A stretch of DNA of 6,796 bases, from assembly GCA_910577805.1 (NCBI GenBank), contig CAJTOE010000132.1, positions 1 to 6,796 of the forward strand, read 5' to 3'. Position numbers and translations under genes: made by a program. Shown here piece after piece: positions 1 through 6,212 of this stretch (positions are counted from its first letter, which is position 1; every line of letters starts with the position of its first letter). The stretch comes from an uncultured Oscillospiraceae bacterium (lineage in GTDB: Bacteria > Bacillota > Clostridia > Oscillospirales > Oscillospiraceae). The notes below the pieces were generated by a model. That model was not told the DNA's origin, ran no database searches, and saw nothing but the letters and a program-made list of their open reading frames with translations.

Positions 1-1689
1 AACTGCGATGTTTTCCAACAAAATCTCCTGGGAAACGTCCTCTGCCCGCTGGGAGGCCTCTTGTATGGCCCACACCCGGCTGCGCAAAACAGCAGTCTGT
101 CCCGCAATCAGCTCACGGGCCGCTTGGGAGGAATGCGAGGTCGCCGTCCCCCGGTAGGTCATGGGCAGCTGCTCCGCACCGCTGTCCAGCGCCTCTCCAA
201 ACCCCGGCGCGAGAGTCAAAAGGCCCTCCGCCTGTCCGGTCAATAGAAGGCGGTCCCCCTCCTTGTCTGTACAGGATATCAGCTTTACAGTGCTGATTTC
301 CTCTAGCGCGTCCAGCATCTCCTGGGCGTGGGCAGATTGGTCCTCGTCCACCACCGCCAGCACCAACTGCTCCTGGGACTCCTGCCCCAGCGCCCAGGCG
401 GAACCAGCGCCGCATCCCAACAATAGCACTAGACTCAGCACCAAACTGAGCGCTCCGCCGGACATGGCTTTTGCCTTGAGAAACACGATGGAGTGTATGC
501 CAAAATCAAAATCCTTGTAAAGCGAAATCCCGTTACACCACTTCCACCGAAAAGCAGTCAGTGCCAAAGCCCCCAGGGACAGCGCCGCCAGCGGCCACAG
601 CCACGGCAGAAGGTCCCCGCCCTGCTCCACCAGCTCGACCCCCAGTCCCGCATAGTACGGCAGAGTCAACGGCGCGAGCCTGCGTAATGGCTCCGGAAGC
701 AGGGACAGGGGGTACAAACCGCCACCAGCCAGCAGGGAGACCAGCAGTAACAAATTCCCCCACCGCTGGGTCCGCTCCTCCTCCCAGGCCCAGACCGCAA
801 GACACAGCATCAGGCAGAAGGCACACAGGAGCAGCGCTCCGCCCAAAGCCGCCAGTTTCACCAACTGCTTTCCCTGGAACACCGCCAGCAGTACGCCCAG
901 GGCCGGGACCGCCAGCACCAGAACGCACAGCAGCTTGGACAGCGCAAAGGCTCCCAGACTGCCGCCGGCGCTCCGATACCGAGCCAGAAGGCCCAGCCGC
1001 AACTCTTGAGGGACGGTTTTCGCCGCCGCCAGCGCAAAAAACAGGCACAGCACCGACAGCGTGCAGGCAAATAGACGGCGCTCCAGCGCCCCCTGCACAT
1101 CCGAGGCTGTCACACCGCCGTCAAACACCGCCTGACGGCTGAGTGCGTCCCAAATGAGACGCTGGGAGGCCTGGGCGTATAGGTCCGCCTCCAGCTCCGG
1201 GGTCAGTTCCCCATAGCAGGTCTGGTACACCCCTAAAATGGCGGTCTGGTCCGCCTGGATGATGCCCATTACGCTCTCAAACATGGAGCCGAACAACTGG
1301 GATTCCAGCGGCATAGCGCCGTTCAGAGTCACCTGGACCTCCTGGTTGTCCATAGTGTACATGGTATAAAAAAAGTCCTTGGGGATGGTGACCACCGCCG
1401 CCGCACCCCGCTCCAGCAGTTCCTCGTCCGGCTGTCCCTCCTGGACCGGCATGATTTCCGAAAACAGCTCGATCTGGGCCATCTGCCCCCGGAGGGACCG
1501 GGACATCGGGGTATTGTCCAGGTCCCGGACGGCGATAGCAAAGGGCTGAAGGACGGTTTTTTGGGAGTAATCCCCCATCCCGGCCCCCAGCGCTGCGAAC
1601 AATAGCACTGGCAGTAGAAACGACCACCAGCCGCTGCCCTTCAGCAGCAGCTTACAGTCCTTGAACAGGGAAGCCCGCAGTCCGCTCAT
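1..1689 (-). CDS. ABC-2 type transporter permease, tandem fusion of two permease units (3' end outside window)
   Basis: Membrane half of an ABC exporter working with the ATPase just upstream; substrate unknown. The frame is open without a stop from ATG 1689 to base 1 (563 codons). The first unit has one helix near residues 21-39 (WWSFLLPVLLFAALGAGMG), a large loop to about 204, then five helices near 206-226, 246-270, 277-299, 307-328 and 363-384, the usual ABC-2/YhgE-like plan. A short linker follows, then a second unit repeats the start: SLYKD near 389-393 echoes SLFKD at 7-11, a helix spans about 411-434, and a loop opens with LVLAVVDEDQS, matching FAIAVRDLDNT in unit one. Start: GGAGG seven bases upstream, with ATGA overlap of the ATPase stop, so translation is probably coupled. 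Short alternative frames in the region are shadows. The family call is firm. That it is one double-length protein is seen directly, but the C-terminus is missing. Confidence 0.88.
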   Translation of the reverse strand, partial: MSGLRASLFKDCKLLLKGSGWWSFLLPVLLFAALGAGMGDYSQKTVLQPFAIAVRDLDNTPMSRSLRGQMAQIELFSEIMPVQEGQPDEELLERGAAAVVTIPKDFFYTMYTMDNQEVQVTLNGAMPLESQLFGSMFESVMGIIQADQTAILGVYQTCYGELTPELEADLYAQASQRLIWDALSRQAVFDGGVTASDVQGALERRLFACTLSVLCLFFALAAAKTVPQELRLGLLARYRSAGGSLGAFALSKLLCVLVLAVPALGVLLAVFQGKQLVKLAALGGALLLCAFCLMLCLAVWAWEEERTQRWGNLLLLVSLLAGGGLYPLSLLPEPLRRLAPLTLPYYAGLGVELVEQGGDLLPWLWPLAALSLGALALTAFRWKWCNGISLYKDFDFGIHSIVFLKAKAMSGGALSLVLSLVLLLGCGAGSAWALGQESQEQLVLAVVDEDQSAHAQEMLDALEEISTVKLISCTDKEGDRLLLTGQAEGLLTLAPGFGEALDSGAEQLPMTYRGTATSHSSQAARELIAGQTAVLRSRVWAIQEASQRAEDVSQEILLENIAV

Positions 1690-2327
1690 GGGCGCTCCTC
1701 CTCTGCGGCCCGCCCGCCGGACAGGGTGAGGAACCGGGTACACACCTGCTCCAGCTCCCCGCGCCGGTGGCTGACCAGCACCACGCTGCATCCCTGCTCC
1801 CCCAGCTGCTTCACCATAGACAGCATCAGCTGGGCGGAGGCCTCGTCCGCCCCCGCCGTAGGCTCGTCCAGCAGCAGCAGCTTCGGGGTCCCCATCAGCG
1901 CGGTGGCCAGATGGAGCCGGCGCTTCATCCCGCCGGAGTACGCCCCCGCCGGAGCTTTGGCCTTTTCCTCCAAATTCATCTCCCGGAGCAGCCAGCGGCA
2001 CCGGGCTTCGCAGGGCTTTTTCGGCAGGCCGTGGACCCGGCCCCAGAAGCGCAGGTTGTCCAGCCCGGAAAGCGTCTCATAGAGGGCTGGCTCCTGGGGA
2101 GCGTAGCCCACCCGCCCCTGAAGCTCCGGGGCAGTCCAGACCTCCCCCGCGTCCGGCTTCAGTACACCAGCCAAAATGGACAGCAGCGTACTTTTGCCTG
2201 CGCCGTTCTCCCCCCGGACGCCAATCAATTCCCCAGGAAATATGTCCAGGGACAGAGGCCCCAGAGCCTTAGGTGCTCTGGAGCCGTATCCCTTCAAAAT
2301 TTCCCGCAGGGTACAAACCGCCTCCAT
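1686..2327 (-). CDS. ABC transporter ATP-binding protein
   Basis: Cytoplasmic ATPase that powers the fused permease encoded immediately downstream. At 213 residues it is the size of a single nucleotide-binding domain. Visible motifs in order: Walker A GENGAGKST at about 39-47, Q-loop Gln near 78, signature YSGGMKRRL at 130-138, Walker B LLLLDEP ending near 156 with catalytic Glu155, D-loop GAD at 159-161, and switch His187 in VLVSH. All catalytic residues are intact. The signature SGGMKRR and the small size resemble the CcmA/multidrug (DrrA-like) exporter branch. The start ATG lies three bases after the stop of the zinc-ribbon gene and has no good Shine-Dalgarno of its own, suggesting translational coupling. 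The 3' end overlaps the permease start by four bases. With only one ATPase gene seen, it would have to act as a homodimer under the double permease unless another lies beyond the window. Confidence 0.95.
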   Translation of the reverse strand: MEAVCTLREILKGYGSRAPKALGPLSLDIFPGELIGVRGENGAGKSTLLSILAGVLKPDAGEVWTAPELQGRVGYAPQEPALYETLSGLDNLRFWGRVHGLPKKPCEARCRWLLREMNLEEKAKAPAGAYSGGMKRRLHLATALMGTPKLLLLDEPTAGADEASAQLMLSMVKQLGEQGCSVVLVSHRRGELEQVCTRFLTLSGGRAAEEERP

Positions 2328-2330
2328 CTG

Positions 2331-3878
2331 TCAAATCCCGGACAACTGCCCGGACAACAGGTACATGAGCTGGTCCAGGCCCTCTGCCAGCTCCGCCAGG
2401 TCCTCTTCCTCGTGGACCTGGATTGCGGGAGCGCTTGGCAGAGTGATTTTGGAGGGTTCATCGGTGGTGTGGAGAGTGAAAAACAGCTCGTTCACGCCCA
2501 TGTCGTACAGGCCGCTCTCCTCCATCAAGCCCTGGCCGGTGAGGGTCAGGGTGTGGTCGCTGCCGCCGTTTTCGCCGGGGCCAACCTGGAGGGTCATTTC
2601 CATCTCATTCTCCCAGGTGTAATCCTGGGCATACAGCGACAGGGTGTAGGTCCCGTAAGGGATGTTGAGGATAGACTTCTGCTCCGGGTCGATCTCATAA
2701 TCTACCACAATAGACACATCCTCCTCCCAATCGTCCTGGGCCGTCAAGCTCCACTGGCCCTTGTTTTTATCCAGCTTCTTATGTTCCAGAGAAACGATGG
2801 CATCGCCGTCTTCGTCCAGATAGAGTACCATACCGCTTTTGCCGGACTCGTAGACAAACGCTTGCTCTCCGCTGCCCTCCTCCCAGGCCAGCCGCTCATA
2901 GCAGATACGTCCGTCCCGGATATAGACCTGGGTGTAGAACCCGCTCTCCACCACCTCGCGTGCGGCTTCTTTCGCGTCCTCCCGCAGTTCCTCCGCCAAA
3001 TCGTCCAGATATTCGTCCAAGTCCTCCTCGTAGGAAATACCCAGCATCACAGTGGGGTAATACTCCTCCCAAAAGACCCGCATGGCGTTCCGAAGCTCCT
3101 GGTCCTCCTCCAGCGCGTCAGCCAGACGGCGGAGCATCTTTTCCACGGACTTCTCGTTCGGACGGAACGTGTAGCAGTCCGCCTTGATCTTCTCCCCCAG
3201 CTGGGGCAGCTGAACGCCCTTGTTCCGTTCCACGGTCAGGTTGTTGTCGTCCACCATCTCCAAAAAAATATTCAGGTAGGTCTGGTAAAGCGTCTGCCAC
3301 TCCTCCACAGACAGGCCGCTCCGGCGCAGGGCCTCCAGCTGGGCGTAGCTGCCCCCCTCCTTCTCGTACCACTCCTCGATGTCGAACAGGTAGTACTTTT
3401 CGCTGGCCTCCGGAATATAGAGGCCGAATTGACCGTCCTCATAGGTAAATTGGGCCGTCATCAGCGGCGCGCCGCTCCAGACCACGTCCAGCAGAGTATT
3501 CAGCTTCTGCCCGGACACGTCGATTTCCCAGTCCACCCCCATCTGGCGGAAGTAGGCATTTATAAACGCGTTATCCACCCCCATGCGTAAGGTCATATCG
3601 GTGGAAAAATCAAGCGCCTGCTCCGGCAGGTCAAAGGTCAGGGCTTCCATGTGGACCCGGACGAATTCATCGACCGGGGATGCCTGGGCTGTAGGCACAT
3701 ACCGCATCATCAGTACGACCACCATCAGCACCGCAAGCGCTCCACCGCCGATGGCCAGGATTTTTTTCAGATTGTTTGGGGCCTTTCCTCCCCCGAAACC
3801 GGCCGCAGCGCCGCAAAAGGGACATTTTCCGGCCCCTTCCTCCAGGCGGGTGCCGCAGTTAGGACAAAAACGATCCAT
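2331..3878 (-). CDS. zinc-ribbon membrane-anchored protein with large extracytoplasmic domain, function unknown
   Basis: I do not recognise a functional family beyond its N-terminus. That N-terminus is a short zinc ribbon with cysteines 5, 8, 19 and 22 (FCPNCG then KCPFCG), of the zinc_ribbon_2 kind common at the front of clostridial membrane proteins. A Gly/Ala/Val-rich membrane helix spans about residues 40-58, so the ribbon should sit in the cytosol and the other roughly 450 residues outside. The outer part is mixed: helical and very acidic near 270-320 (runs of Glu/Asp), then apparently beta-rich from about 325, ending in an acidic helix. No catalytic motif is visible. It is the first gene of the ABC operon, with its own sigma-A promoter and GGAGGG seven bases before ATG 3878. 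Its role is probably as accessory, sensor or substrate-handling partner of the transporter; that is inference from position only. Confidence 0.85.
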   Translation of the reverse strand: MDRFCPNCGTRLEEGAGKCPFCGAAAGFGGGKAPNNLKKILAIGGGALAVLMVVVLMMRYVPTAQASPVDEFVRVHMEALTFDLPEQALDFSTDMTLRMGVDNAFINAYFRQMGVDWEIDVSGQKLNTLLDVVWSGAPLMTAQFTYEDGQFGLYIPEASEKYYLFDIEEWYEKEGGSYAQLEALRRSGLSVEEWQTLYQTYLNIFLEMVDDNNLTVERNKGVQLPQLGEKIKADCYTFRPNEKSVEKMLRRLADALEEDQELRNAMRVFWEEYYPTVMLGISYEEDLDEYLDDLAEELREDAKEAAREVVESGFYTQVYIRDGRICYERLAWEEGSGEQAFVYESGKSGMVLYLDEDGDAIVSLEHKKLDKNKGQWSLTAQDDWEEDVSIVVDYEIDPEQKSILNIPYGTYTLSLYAQDYTWENEMEMTLQVGPGENGGSDHTLTLTGQGLMEESGLYDMGVNELFFTLHTTDEPSKITLPSAPAIQVHEEEDLAELAEGLDQLMYLLSGQLSGI

Positions 3879-3885
3879 AGTGTAA

Positions 3886-3891
3886 CCCTCC
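3886..3891 (-). promoter_or_regulatory. ribosome-binding site of the zinc-ribbon gene
   Basis: Read on the minus strand this is GGAGGG, seven bases before ATG 3878. It fixes the start of the first gene of the ABC operon. The 5' leader from the predicted transcription start is only about 26 bases. Confidence 0.8.
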
Positions 3892-3910
3892 GCACACAGT
3901 TATTTAGGCT

Positions 3911-3939
3911 ATTGTACCTCTTTTTTCCTTCCCTGTCAA
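3911..3939 (-). promoter_or_regulatory. sigma-A promoter of the zinc-ribbon/ABC operon
   Basis: On the minus strand there is a perfect -35 TTGACA (3939-3934), a 17-base spacer (3933-3917) and a -10 TACAAT (3916-3911), one mismatch from consensus. Transcription should start near 3904, giving a leader of about 26 bases with the ribosome site inside it. No operator or riboswitch fits in so short a leader, so the operon may be expressed constitutively at a good level, unless a regulator binds upstream over the terminator. Confidence 0.85.
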
Positions 3940-3944
3940 CGAAA

Positions 3945-3971
3945 CAGGGACCGTCTAAAAGACGGTCCCTG
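3945..3971 (-). terminator. intrinsic terminator of the sodium:alanine symporter gene
   Basis: A perfect 11-bp inverted repeat (CAGGGACCGTC / GACGGTCCCTG) with a 5-base loop begins about 20 bases after the symporter stop codon. On the minus strand it is followed by TTTCGTT, a short and interrupted T-tract, so termination may be incomplete. The T-tract runs into the -35 box of the next operon. An A-tract-like partner, a run of seven T on the minus strand, lies before the stem. The hairpin itself is certain; its efficiency is not. Confidence 0.75.
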
Positions 3972-3993
3972 CTGTCTGTGAAAAAAACCGGGA

Positions 3994-5427
3994 TCAGTTC
4001 CAGAAATCGGTCGGCTCAGTGATGCCAGCTCTGGACTTTTTGAACACTGGATCATTGCCATGACGCTTCTGCTCCAGATAGTCGTCCAAGGCCCGCATGG
4101 CGCGTCCGCCCAGGATCACGATCACGGGCAGGTTGATAATAGCCATCACGCCCATCAGCACGTCGGCCAGGTCCCAGACCATACCGAAGGACATCTGTGC
4201 GCCCAGGAACACCAGCACAATGGCGATGAGGTTAAACACCATCATGCCCTGCTTATTGACCTTGTGGCCGGCGATGTAGTTGAGACAGCCTTCGCAGTAG
4301 AACAGGTTGCCCAGCAGCGTGGTGAACGCAAAGAGCAGCAACGCGAAGGTGATGAAGTAGGGGCCGAAGCTGCCGAAGGTGGTAGCCAGAGACTCCTGCA
4401 CGAAGGGAGCGCCTTTCAGCTCCTCGGAGGGAACGATGCCGGTACACAGCGCCATCAGCGCGGTAGCGGTACAAATGAGAATGGTGTCGATGAACACGGA
4501 GAGCATCTGCACCAGGCCCTGCTTCACGGGATGGGATACGTCAGCCGCAGCCGCCGCGTTGGGGGCGGAGCCTACGCCGGCCTCGTTGGAGTACAGGCCG
4601 CGCTTGATGCCCTGCATCAGAGCGGAACCGGCAAAGCCGCCAAAGATGGCCTTGAAATCAAAGGCTTCGCTGAAGATGTGGCCGAGCACCATAGGCACGT
4701 TGCTGATGTTCAGCACCACGACCACCAGGGACATGAAGATGTACAGAACGCCCATTACAGGGACCATCACGCCGGTGACCTTGACGATGCGCTTACCGCC
4801 GCCGAAGATACACACGCCGACCAGGATAGCCAAAACAGCGCCGCCCGCCAGGGCCACAACGCTGAACTCCTTGCCGCCCAGAGTAATCGTACCCGCCGCC
4901 TCATAGAAGCCGTAGCCGGTGAAGCTGTCGATCAGGTTGTAGGAGGCCAGCATATTGAAGCCTCCGGCGTAGGTGGCAATCAGCGCTGCGGCAAAGACGA
5001 TGCCCAAACCACGGCTGTGCAGAGCGGCCTCGATGTAGTAGGCGGGTCCGCCGTAGCTGCCGCCGTCGGGGTCTTTTTTCTTATAAATCTGTGCCAGCGT
5101 GCTTTCGATGAACGCGGATGCGCCGCCCACCAGGGCAATGATCCACATCCAGAACACCGCGCCGTAGCCGCCGATGGCGATGGCGTTGGCAACACCCACA
5201 ATGTTGCCGGTGCCGACGCGGCTGGCGGTGGAGACCATCAAAGCCTCGAACGCGGAAACGCTGTTTTCATCGTCGGACTTCTCCGACACGACCCGGATGG
5301 ACTCGCCGAACAGACGCAGCTGAACGCCTTTGGTCCGGATCGTGAAGTAAAGACCCACGCCCAGCAGCATGATAATTAGGATGTAGCTGTACATCACGTT
5401 GCTGATACTCGCAATAATTTCGCCCAT
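3994..5427 (-). CDS. alsT: sodium:alanine/glycine symporter (AGCS family)
   Basis: Inner-membrane secondary transporter that takes up small neutral amino acids (alanine, glycine, in some members glutamine) with Na+. Length is 477 residues, normal for the family, and the protein is intact. Family signatures, numbered from the chosen start: SRVGTGNIVGVA near 69-80, the diagnostic GGYGAVFWMW at 86-95, GGSYGGPAYYIE near 122-133, and LYSNEAGVGSAPNAAAAA near residue 280. Hydrophobic segments fill the rest, as expected for about 11 helices. The frame extends to a GTG at 5460, but that lies essentially at the predicted transcription start. ATG 5427 has GAGG eight bases upstream (and an AAAGGGAG just before it), so I use 5427. 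It is a single-gene unit between its own promoter and a hairpin terminator. The exact substrate cannot be read from sequence; the gene symbol is by family. Confidence 0.93.
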   Translation of the reverse strand: MGEIIASISNVMYSYILIIMLLGVGLYFTIRTKGVQLRLFGESIRVVSEKSDDENSVSAFEALMVSTASRVGTGNIVGVANAIAIGGYGAVFWMWIIALVGGASAFIESTLAQIYKKKDPDGGSYGGPAYYIEAALHSRGLGIVFAAALIATYAGGFNMLASYNLIDSFTGYGFYEAAGTITLGGKEFSVVALAGGAVLAILVGVCIFGGGKRIVKVTGVMVPVMGVLYIFMSLVVVVLNISNVPMVLGHIFSEAFDFKAIFGGFAGSALMQGIKRGLYSNEAGVGSAPNAAAAADVSHPVKQGLVQMLSVFIDTILICTATALMALCTGIVPSEELKGAPFVQESLATTFGSFGPYFITFALLLFAFTTLLGNLFYCEGCLNYIAGHKVNKQGMMVFNLIAIVLVFLGAQMSFGMVWDLADVLMGVMAIINLPVIVILGGRAMRALDDYLEQKRHGNDPVFKKSRAGITEPTDFWN

Positions 5428-5435
5428 AAAGTGTA

Positions 5436-5448
5436 CCTCACTCCCTTT
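5436..5448 (-). promoter_or_regulatory. ribosome-binding site that decides the symporter start
   Basis: On the minus strand AAAGGGAG (5448-5441) is followed by GAGG (5439-5436), the latter eight bases before ATG 5427. This supports 5427 over the upstream in-frame GTG at 5460, which has no such site. Confidence 0.65.
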
Positions 5449-5461
5449 CAAAATTGGCACT

Positions 5462-5470
5462 ATTATACCA
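5462..5470 (-). promoter_or_regulatory. extended -10 promoter of the symporter gene
   Basis: The minus strand reads TGGTATAAT, a perfect TATAAT with the TGn extension. At 16-18 bases upstream there is only a poor -35 match (TAGCAT or CTAGCA), as is common for extended -10 promoters. The expected start point is near 5455, leaving a leader of about 28 bases. Confidence 0.7.
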
Positions 5471-5520
5471 TAGGTGTTTTGAAAATGCTAGAGGTTTTTT
5501 AAATTTTGTAAATTTTCTGT

Positions 5521-5547
5521 GAAAAAATATCGGAATATTTTATATTC
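5521..5547 (-). terminator. possible weak terminator after the small orphan gene
   Basis: A perfect but all-A/T-rich 6-bp stem (GAATAT / ATATTC, 5533-5538 with 5542-5547, loop of three) starts just after the stop codon. On the minus strand it is followed by CGATATTTTTTC. The stem is weak, so this may be only partly effective or fortuitous. Confidence 0.35.
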
Positions 5548-5548
5548 T

Positions 5549-5797
5549 TTATTCCCCTTTCTTATGTTCTGTGCAAGTAAATTCTGTTTCTTTTAAGTAC
5601 CTTCTTCCTAACATAATAATTTTCTCCAAAACTGCTCCATCTTCTTTATTCCCGAAACCAAATTCTTCATGTAATTGCTCTTTGCAAACTTGTAGGATAA
5701 ATTCGCACATTTTATATGCCCAATTCATAGTTTCCAGTTTTTCTTCTGGTAGTTGTGGAAACAAGGCTTCCAGTTCCTTTTGCTTGCGGTTGTTCAT
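5549..5797 (-). CDS. small hypothetical protein, 82 residues
   Basis: I do not recognise this protein. It is soluble and helical in character, with many charged residues. There is a Leu/Glu-rich N-terminus (about residues 7-22), two cysteines in the middle (near 31 and 38), one near 74, and a basic-acidic tail. No signal peptide or membrane helix is visible. It is probably real: GGAG lies eight bases before ATG 5797, an extended -10 (TGATAAAAT) sits about 40 bases upstream of the start, and the frame is closed by TAA just before a small hairpin. Its base composition is strikingly AT-rich compared with the GC-rich genes on both sides, suggesting acquisition or a fast-evolving accessory gene. 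It is divergent from the remains of an XRE-type regulator, so the two may once have formed a regulator/partner pair (inference). Confidence 0.65.
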   Translation of the reverse strand: MNNRKQKELEALFPQLPEEKLETMNWAYKMCEFILQVCKEQLHEEFGFGNKEDGAVLEKIIMLGRRYLKETEFTCTEHKKGE

Positions 5798-5805
5798 TTC
5801 ATCTA

Positions 5806-5809
5806 CTCC
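5806..5809 (-). promoter_or_regulatory. ribosome-binding site of the small orphan gene
   Basis: The minus strand reads GGAG eight bases before ATG 5797. It supports the start chosen for the 82-residue protein. Confidence 0.55.
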
Positions 5810-5830
5810 AATCTAAAATCAAATGTATTG

Positions 5831-5882
5831 ATCCAATTTTATCACATATAAGAAGATGAAATCGGATAAATATATCCAATTT
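5831..5882. repeat. direct repeats and small palindrome between divergent genes, possible operator
   Basis: ATCCAATTT occurs on the plus strand at 5831-5839 and again at 5874-5882, 43 bases apart, about four helical turns. A palindrome GGATA-AATA-TATCC (5864-5877) overlaps the second copy. The first copy overlaps the predicted -10 of the small gene. The arrangement would suit binding of the divergently encoded XRE-type regulator, now broken. In AT-rich DNA such words can also arise by chance. Confidence 0.35.
5836..5844 (-). promoter_or_regulatory. putative extended -10 promoter of the small orphan gene
   Basis: The minus strand reads TGATAAAAT, five of six matches to TATAAT plus the TGn extension. 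The hexamer 17 bases upstream (CGATTT) is a poor -35. The predicted start is near 5829, about 32 bases before the start codon. One copy of the repeated word ATCCAATTT (5831-5839, plus strand) overlaps this -10. Confidence 0.45.
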
Positions 5883-6002
5883 CATTTTAGTGATGGGGCT
5901 GGTCAGTGCGCCCGATATTTTATCCAAGATGGAGCAGGGACGTTACAACATCCGAATCAGTACACTGATTGCTATGAAACAAACTTATCACATAACGAAC
6001 GC
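5856..6002 (+). pseudogene. remnant of an XRE-family helix-turn-helix regulator
   Basis: In the frame running from 5860 the plus strand encodes a stretch with SAPDILSKMEQGRYNIRIST followed by LIAMKQTYHI (about 5905-5994). This matches the DNA-recognition half of XRE/Cro-type domains, in which S-x-I-E-x-G-x-x-N-I/P leads into a helix of the type TL-x-x-I. The first half of the domain is missing: this frame is closed by TGA at 5857-5859. The ATG at 5856 opens a different frame (MKSDKYIQFHF), which could be the old N-terminus now out of phase, implying an internal deletion or frameshift. After YHIT the frame runs directly into the inverted-repeat element at 6003, so the C-terminal part is lost too. 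There is no usable ribosome site. It is most likely a dead gene that once regulated the divergent small gene. Confidence 0.6.
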
Positions 6003-6169
6003 TTCACCCTCATCCGTCTGGCCTACGGCCAGCCACCTTCCCCCGTTAGGGGGAAGGCTCGAACAATGGCACTTACTGAACTGCACAGTAGTCCCGATCG
6101 TCGCACCGATAAGCCTTCCCCCTTGACGGGGGAAGGTGGCACGGCGAAGCCGTGACGGATGAGGGTGAA
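6003..6169. repeat. 167-bp inverted-repeat element (MITE-like) with paired hairpins
   Basis: Perfect 16-bp terminal inverted repeats: TTCACCCTCATCCGTC at 6003-6018 and its complement at 6154-6169. Each arm (about 57 bases) then holds an outer 5-bp hairpin (6019-6031; 6141-6153), a GCCA spacer and an inner 9-bp hairpin CCTTCCCCC/GGGGGAAGG (6036-6057; 6114-6136). A core of about 51 bases with no evident gene lies between the arms. It carries no transposase, so if it is mobile it depends on an enzyme elsewhere. No clear target-site duplication is visible. It abuts the truncated XRE remnant on the left and lies 43 bases upstream of the mnmG -35 box on the right. It probably belongs to a dispersed repeat family in the genome, which one window cannot show. 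Confidence 0.8.
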
Positions 6170-6212
6170 ACCCCAAGGTCCGCACTACTTCCCGAATTAT
6201 ACAGAACCACTC

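Noticed and set aside
533..1627. Several short minus-strand frames suggesting a frameshifted or broken permease
   Set aside because: A single different frame is open from 1689 to base 1 and gives a sensible membrane protein; codon phase checked at 1101, 540, 465 and 3 agrees.
1767..3590. Long open frame on the plus strand (about 600 codons) across the ATPase and zinc-ribbon genes
   Set aside because: Its translation is low-complexity, Leu/Gln/His/Pro/Val-rich and motif-free, and it lies antisense to two genes with clear motifs. GC-rich codons create such shadows.
4060..5379. Long open frame on the plus strand (about 440 codons) opposite the symporter
   Set aside because: His/Gln/Ala/Asp-rich with no domain; it is the antisense image of the well-supported AGCS symporter.
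5428..5460. Eleven-residue N-terminal extension of the symporter from GTG 5460
   Set aside because: The GTG is at or before the predicted transcription start and lacks a ribosome site; ATG 5427 has one and begins the family-like N-terminus.
5856..6155. A 99-residue plus-strand protein running through the repeat
   Set aside because: More than half is a translation of the hairpin element; the only recognisable protein signal (XRE domain) is in another frame. Treated as pseudogene plus repeat.
6003..6169. CRISPR-like repeats
   Set aside because: Only two arms in inverted orientation, no regular spacers; this is an inverted-repeat element.
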